Assembly (NCBI GenBank): GCA_002293965.1
Contig: DBEG01000087.1
Coordinates: 1 to 8,757, forward strand
DNA from: Actinobacteria bacterium UBA912
Lineage (GTDB): Bacteria > Actinomycetota > Coriobacteriia > Anaerosomatales > UBA912
Direction of reading: 5' to 3'
DNA: 8,757 nt
Below the pieces are notes generated by a model. That model did no database searches. It saw only the letters and a list, made by a program, of their open reading frames with translations, and was not told the origin of the DNA. Numbering within the stretch: position 1 is the first letter of the stretch; every line of letters begins with the position of its first letter. Below are positions 5,875 to 8,757 of the stretch, piece after piece. The position numbers and the translations under genes were made by a program.

Positions 5875-6310
5875 GACGAAGGTGTCTCACCTCAGCGCTG
5901 GACAGGAGCGGGGCGATACGATCAGCGACGATACTTCTGTGGCATCGGGCGGGATCCTCCTCGAAGCAAACCAGGCACACGCGCTTGTCGGCTGCCAGGA
6001 TCTGAAGTGTTTCAAGCGCATCCCCCTGTTCGTCTAGGAATCTACCGAACTCCTGCGCGAACTCATCAAACGCCCAGCCGGCCTTGAGTCGTTCTCGTAG
6101 AGGCTTTGGGCTGCCCAACGAACGCAGATGCACGTAGTCGATCTCGTTGTGTTTGAGAAGTTCAGCCAGCAGTGACTTCGAGAAACCCCGCTTGCGACTG
6201 ATCGGTGTTTCCCGAACGTCGACAACGACATCGATGCGCTGCTCCTTGAGCTTCTCGGTCCACTGCTCAGCGGTGAATCCCTCGTACCCAATGGTACACA
6301 ATGGTGTCAT
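5861..6310 (-). CDS. DUF488 family protein
   Basis: A 149-residue protein, near the usual length of DUF488 proteins. It shows the family signatures in order: TIGYEG at residues 6-11, VDVRETPISRKRGFSK at 30-45, the HLRSLGSPK segment at 61-69, and CFEEDPARCHRS at 115-126, with a Cys and a Cys-His-Arg set that is highly conserved in the family. The biochemical role of the family is not settled. The ATG at 6310 is preceded on the minus strand by GGGAGGA (6320-6314). The gene is the first of a two-gene unit and overlaps the next by 14 bases. DUF488 genes are often found in variable or defence-rich regions, which fits the RHS cassettes nearby, but no other defence gene is visible here. The family call is strong and the function is unknown. 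Confidence 0.88.
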   Translation of the reverse strand: MTPLCTIGYEGFTAEQWTEKLKEQRIDVVVDVRETPISRKRGFSKSLLAELLKHNEIDYVHLRSLGSPKPLRERLKAGWAFDEFAQEFGRFLDEQGDALETLQILAADKRVCLVCFEEDPARCHRSIVADRIAPLLSSAEVRHLRHAGV

Positions 6311-6460
6311 GCTTCCTCCCGGCTGCGCTTGGATGTCATCTCGAAATAGTGTGCCCTATGACAGAGTACCAGACCCACGAACAAAGCAGGAGGCGAATTC
6401 AATACCGCTTGCACGATCCCCCAAGTCAGAAATCGCCCTATCCCAACGCAAGATTATGTG

Positions 6461-6469
6461 TGCTATAAT
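6461..6469 (+). promoter_or_regulatory. Extended -10 promoter element
   Basis: TGCTATAAT at 6461-6469 is a perfect extended -10 (TGnTATAAT). There is no good -35 at 16-18 bases, which is usual when the TG extension is present. Transcription would begin near 6476, giving a leader of about 27 bases before the ATG at 6503. This rules against the longer frame that opens at GTG 6458, since that codon would lie upstream of the transcript start. Confidence 0.6.
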
Positions 6470-6502
6470 GCCCGAGTATTCTCCGACGAGACCGAGGTGG
6501 AA

Positions 6503-7006
6503 ATGCTCGAGGCCGAAGTGATCACGCCCGAACCAGTCGCCGCTACCTGCCCAGCAGGCGCGTGCGCATCACCTCGAGTCGCCCAAGCGGCCCTTACCGG
6601 CACAGCCCTCTACGACTCCGGCATGTTCTGCTGCGAGACCGTCCTCACCGTCGCCAACGAGGCCGCCGGGAGTCGGCTGCCCGCCGAGGTCATGTCGCTT
6701 GGAAGCGGATTCTGGGGCGGCATGGCGGGTGACGGCTCCACGTGCGGTGCGCTCGTCGGCGCGATCATGGCCGTCGGACTCATGTCGGGCAGGACCGCCA
6801 TCGACGGTGCCTGGGAAGAGTCGACCTCAGCATCTGACCAGGTGCGCAGGGAGTTCAGCGAGCTCTTCGGCGGCACTACCTGCGACGCAATCATCCGCCC
6901 CTTCGGCGGGATGGAGACCGACGACAGGCACAAGCACTGCGCGGCGCTGACCGGCCAGACTTCGGCGATGGTCGTGCGGATCGCCGAGGAGCGCGGCTGG
7001 CTCTGA
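6503..7006 (+). CDS. C_GCAxxG_C_C family cysteine-rich protein (putative redox-active protein)
   Basis: A 167-residue protein matching the C_GCAxxG_C_C family, small proteins with spaced conserved cysteines thought to be redox-active or metal-binding, with no settled function. Visible are FCCETVL (Cys43, Cys44), then GFWGGMAGDGSTCGALVGAI with Cys81, then GGTTCDAI with Cys127 and HKHCAALTG with Cys146. The N-terminus has two further cysteines in a CPAGAC motif (Cys16, Cys21). The ATG at 6503 is chosen over the in-frame GTG codons at 6458 and 6497 because GAGG (6494-6497) is five bases upstream and the TATAAT at 6464-6469 lies inside the longer version. No signal peptide is seen, so it should be cytoplasmic. 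It is transcribed towards tilS, 57 bases before that gene, and is divergent from the DUF488 unit. Confidence 0.82.
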   Translation: MLEAEVITPEPVAATCPAGACASPRVAQAALTGTALYDSGMFCCETVLTVANEAAGSRLPAEVMSLGSGFWGGMAGDGSTCGALVGAIMAVGLMSGRTAIDGAWEESTSASDQVRREFSELFGGTTCDAIIRPFGGMETDDRHKHCAALTGQTSAMVVRIAEERGWL

Positions 7007-7051
7007 CGGGTCGCTCGGCCCGCACGTTCGCGCCGGAGCCGGTTTTCGCGT

Positions 7052-7057
7052 TACTCT
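7052..7057 (+). promoter_or_regulatory. Possible -10 box for a leaderless tilS transcript
   Basis: TACTCT fits the actinobacterial TANNNT -10 pattern and ends seven bases before the ATG of tilS at 7064, which has no ribosome binding site in front of it. No convincing -35 was found. Leaderless messages are common in actinobacteria. This is a weak match. Confidence 0.25.
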
Positions 7058-7063
7058 GTTGCC

Positions 7064-8473
7064 ATGGGCACACTTCCCGACATCGCTAGCGCCACTGTGC
7101 GCCGCCACGACCTGTTGCAGCCTGGAGACATCGTGCTTGCGATGGTCTCAGGCGGTGCGGACTCCGTCGCGCTTCTGCACCTGCTGGCATCGGGCCAGCT
7201 CGGCGTCGAGGTGACGCTAGTGGCGATGCACGTGAACCACATGCTGCGCGGGGCCGACGCCGATGCCGACGAGCAGTTCGTGCGCGATCTTTGCGAGCGC
7301 CTGGGCGTCGAGCTCGAGGTGCTGCGCTTCGATGTGGCGGAGTACGCCAGGGCCAAGAAGCTCAACCTCGAAGAGGCCGGCCGAGAGGTGCGCTACAACT
7401 CCGCAGACTGGGAGCTCAACAAGCTCTGCAGGTCAGCCGGGCTACCGATCGAGCGCGGCCGCATCGCGGTCGGACACTCCGCCGACGATCGGGTCGAGAC
7501 CTTCATGATGCGACTCGTCGCTGGTGCGGGTGCCAAGGGGCTCACCTCGCTTCGGCATCGCCGAGGCAGGATCGTGCGCCCGCTGGCCGACCTGTCCCGC
7601 TCAGCCATCCGCAGCTACCTGCGCGAGCAGGGCGAGGTGTGGCGTGAAGACGCGAGCAACGCCGACACCACCAGGCTGCGAGCACGGATTCGCGAGGAGA
7701 TCCTGCCCGCCCTTCGGGAGATCAATCCGCGTTTCGACGAAGCAACCCTGCGCACGATCGATATCCTCACCACCGATGACCATGTGTTATCAGGCGTGAC
7801 GATGCTCAGTGCGCACCAACTCTCCACCTTCGAGGACGAAGTGTTGTCGTTCGACACTTCGGGCATGGCGTCCTTGTCCATCCCTGCGCGCCGCCGGGTG
7901 TTGCGTTGGGCCCTGAACGACCATTTCCCCGAAAGCTCCCGGCTGGAATTCGCTCACTTCGAGACGCTGGCGCACGCGTTCGAGCTAGACGCGCCGGAGC
8001 GCTTCAAACACGACTTGCCGGGCGGGCTGCGGGCGCGCAGAAGGTACGGTACAATCAGCATCTCACGTGCGGAGAGGGGCGGCAGGGCTCTGGCACCTCG
8101 TTTGCTCTCGATACCGGGTACTGTCGAGCTCGATGGAACCGGCGCCCTCCACGCAAGTGTGGCAGCGCTCGGCGATCTTTCGGGGAATCCGTACTCGGTC
8201 GTGATCGATGGCGACCTCCTCGGCGAGACGCTGACCGTGACAGGTCCTGTCGCTGGTGACAGGATGCGTCCGCTGGGAATGTCGGGTACAAAGAAGGTGT
8301 CGGACATCCTCATCGACGCCAAAGTACCTGCCGAGGAACGCCCGCAGGTGCCGGTCGTCCGCGACGGCGAGCGCATCGTGTGGCTGGCAGGGGTTCGAAT
8401 GAGTGACGAGTACAAGGTTTCCGCTGGTACGACCAGACCGGTTCGGCTGACATGGGAGCAGGGCAGGAGATGA
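7064..8473 (+). CDS. tilS: tRNA(Ile)-lysidine synthetase TilS
   Basis: TilS joins lysine to C34 of the CAU-anticodon tRNA-Ile using ATP, so the tRNA reads AUA and is charged with Ile, not Met. It is essential in most bacteria and cytoplasmic. The 469 residues are typical for the long form. The ATP-binding PP-loop SGGADS is at 29-34. HVNHMLRG (56-63), GHSADDRVET (137-146), RPLADLSRSAIRSYL (172-186) and DASNADTTRLRARIR (196-210) are the expected N-terminal domain motifs. The C-terminal tRNA-binding domain (about 376-462) shows GDRMRPLG, KKVSDILIDAKVP and WLAGVRMSDEYKV. ATG 7064 is the only sensible start, though it has no ribosome binding site. The stop overlaps the hpt start in the tilS-hpt order conserved across many bacteria, often followed by ftsH. 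Confidence 0.97.
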   Translation: MGTLPDIASATVRRHDLLQPGDIVLAMVSGGADSVALLHLLASGQLGVEVTLVAMHVNHMLRGADADADEQFVRDLCERLGVELEVLRFDVAEYARAKKLNLEEAGREVRYNSADWELNKLCRSAGLPIERGRIAVGHSADDRVETFMMRLVAGAGAKGLTSLRHRRGRIVRPLADLSRSAIRSYLREQGEVWREDASNADTTRLRARIREEILPALREINPRFDEATLRTIDILTTDDHVLSGVTMLSAHQLSTFEDEVLSFDTSGMASLSIPARRRVLRWALNDHFPESSRLEFAHFETLAHAFELDAPERFKHDLPGGLRARRRYGTISISRAERGGRALAPRLLSIPGTVELDGTGALHASVAALGDLSGNPYSVVIDGDLLGETLTVTGPVAGDRMRPLGMSGTKKVSDILIDAKVPAEERPQVPVVRDGERIVWLAGVRMSDEYKVSAGTTRPVRLTWEQGRR

Positions 8474-8757
8474 TGCGTCAGATGCACCACGATATCGATC
8501 ATGTGGTACTGACCGAAGAGCAGATCAGGGAACGGATCGCCGAGATAGGCGCCCAGGTCTCTGCTGACTATGCGGGCCAGCCGCTGTTGCTCGTGGCCGT
8601 GCTGCGCGGGGCTGCACTCTTCGTCGCTGACCTGGCGCGTTCGATCACGCTGCCAGTCGAGGTCGACTTCATGGCGGTATCGAGCTACGGATCGTCGACG
8701 AAGTCATCCGGGGTCGTCAGGATCATCAAGGACCTGGATGAAAGCATCGAGCGGCGT
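8470..8757 (+). CDS. hpt: Hypoxanthine phosphoribosyltransferase, N-terminal part (3' end outside window)
   Basis: This enzyme transfers phosphoribose from PRPP to hypoxanthine, and usually guanine, in purine salvage in the cytoplasm. The frame is open to the window edge, giving the first 96 codons of a protein usually near 180 residues. Visible are the AVLRGAALFVADL segment (43-55) with the LRGA pyrophosphate-binding loop, the flexible loop SSYGSSTKSSG (71-81) and KDLDESI (87-93). The PRPP-binding acidic motif expected next lies beyond the edge. ATG codons at 8470, 8473 and 8482 share the frame. AGGAG (8465-8469) is within tilS, and 8470 makes an ATGA overlap with the tilS stop, so translation is probably coupled. 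The true start among the three is uncertain. Confidence 0.93.
   Translation, partial: MMRQMHHDIDHVVLTEEQIRERIAEIGAQVSADYAGQPLLLVAVLRGAALFVADLARSITLPVEVDFMAVSSYGSSTKSSGVVRIIKDLDESIERR

Noticed and set aside
7007..7022. Small hairpin just after the cysteine-protein stop
   Set aside because: It is a six-pair stem with one wobble and no T run directly after it. TTTT appears only about 20 bases later, so terminator support is too weak.
7954..8502. 182-codon minus-strand open frame over tilS and the hpt start
   Set aside because: It is antisense to tilS, which is secure from its motifs, and its composition is Ser/Pro/Arg-rich noise.

Overview
The window looks like a piece of a high-GC bacterial chromosome, most likely an actinobacterium. 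My guess is the Coriobacteriia or a relative, from the GC-rich codon use, the style of the RHS core and the tilS-hpt order. This is inference from sequence style, since no 16S or other marker gene is present. No tRNA, rRNA, CRISPR array, transposase or integrase was seen. The longest stretch without a protein-coding gene is the 192 bases at 6311-6502, which hold a promoter.

Region 1 (1-2226) is a polymorphic-toxin cassette array. The window opens inside the C-terminal tip of an RHS protein (conserved core to the DPTGL motif at base 151), followed by a 126-residue variable C-terminus (CT1) and a small membrane protein placed as its immunity partner. A second, incomplete RHS tip follows (about 987-1805). 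It repeats the same 151 bp of core at 96% identity but carries a different 155-residue C-terminus (CT2), and another small membrane protein comes next. The second tip has no convincing start, an in-frame stop upstream and an apparent internal deletion. It looks like a displaced or silent toxin-immunity cassette of the kind known for Rhs/WapA loci. Neither toxin domain was recognised. Both presumed immunity proteins are integral membrane proteins, which points to toxins acting at the membrane.

Region 2 (2227-5151) holds four unrecognised plus-strand genes: a single-pass membrane protein, a lipoprotein, a six-TM protein with a soluble C-terminal domain, and a four- or five-TM protein. All four products are predicted to be in or on the membrane and none has a recognised enzymatic motif. 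They may be orphan immunity or accessory genes of the RHS locus, but nothing proves this. A coding-like remnant at 2177-2314 overlaps the end of the second immunity gene.

Region 3 (5246-6310, minus strand) is a two-gene unit: a DUF488 protein and, overlapping it by 14 bp, a partner gene broken by one frameshift near 5444.

Region 4 (6461-8757, plus strand) is ordinary chromosome: a C_GCAxxG_C_C-type cysteine protein behind an extended -10 promoter, then tilS (tRNA-Ile lysidine synthetase) overlapping the start of hpt (hypoxanthine phosphoribosyltransferase), which runs off the end of the window. RHS toxins, orphan membrane genes and a damaged DUF488 pair beside tilS-hpt suggest a variable accessory region inserted next to core chromosome.
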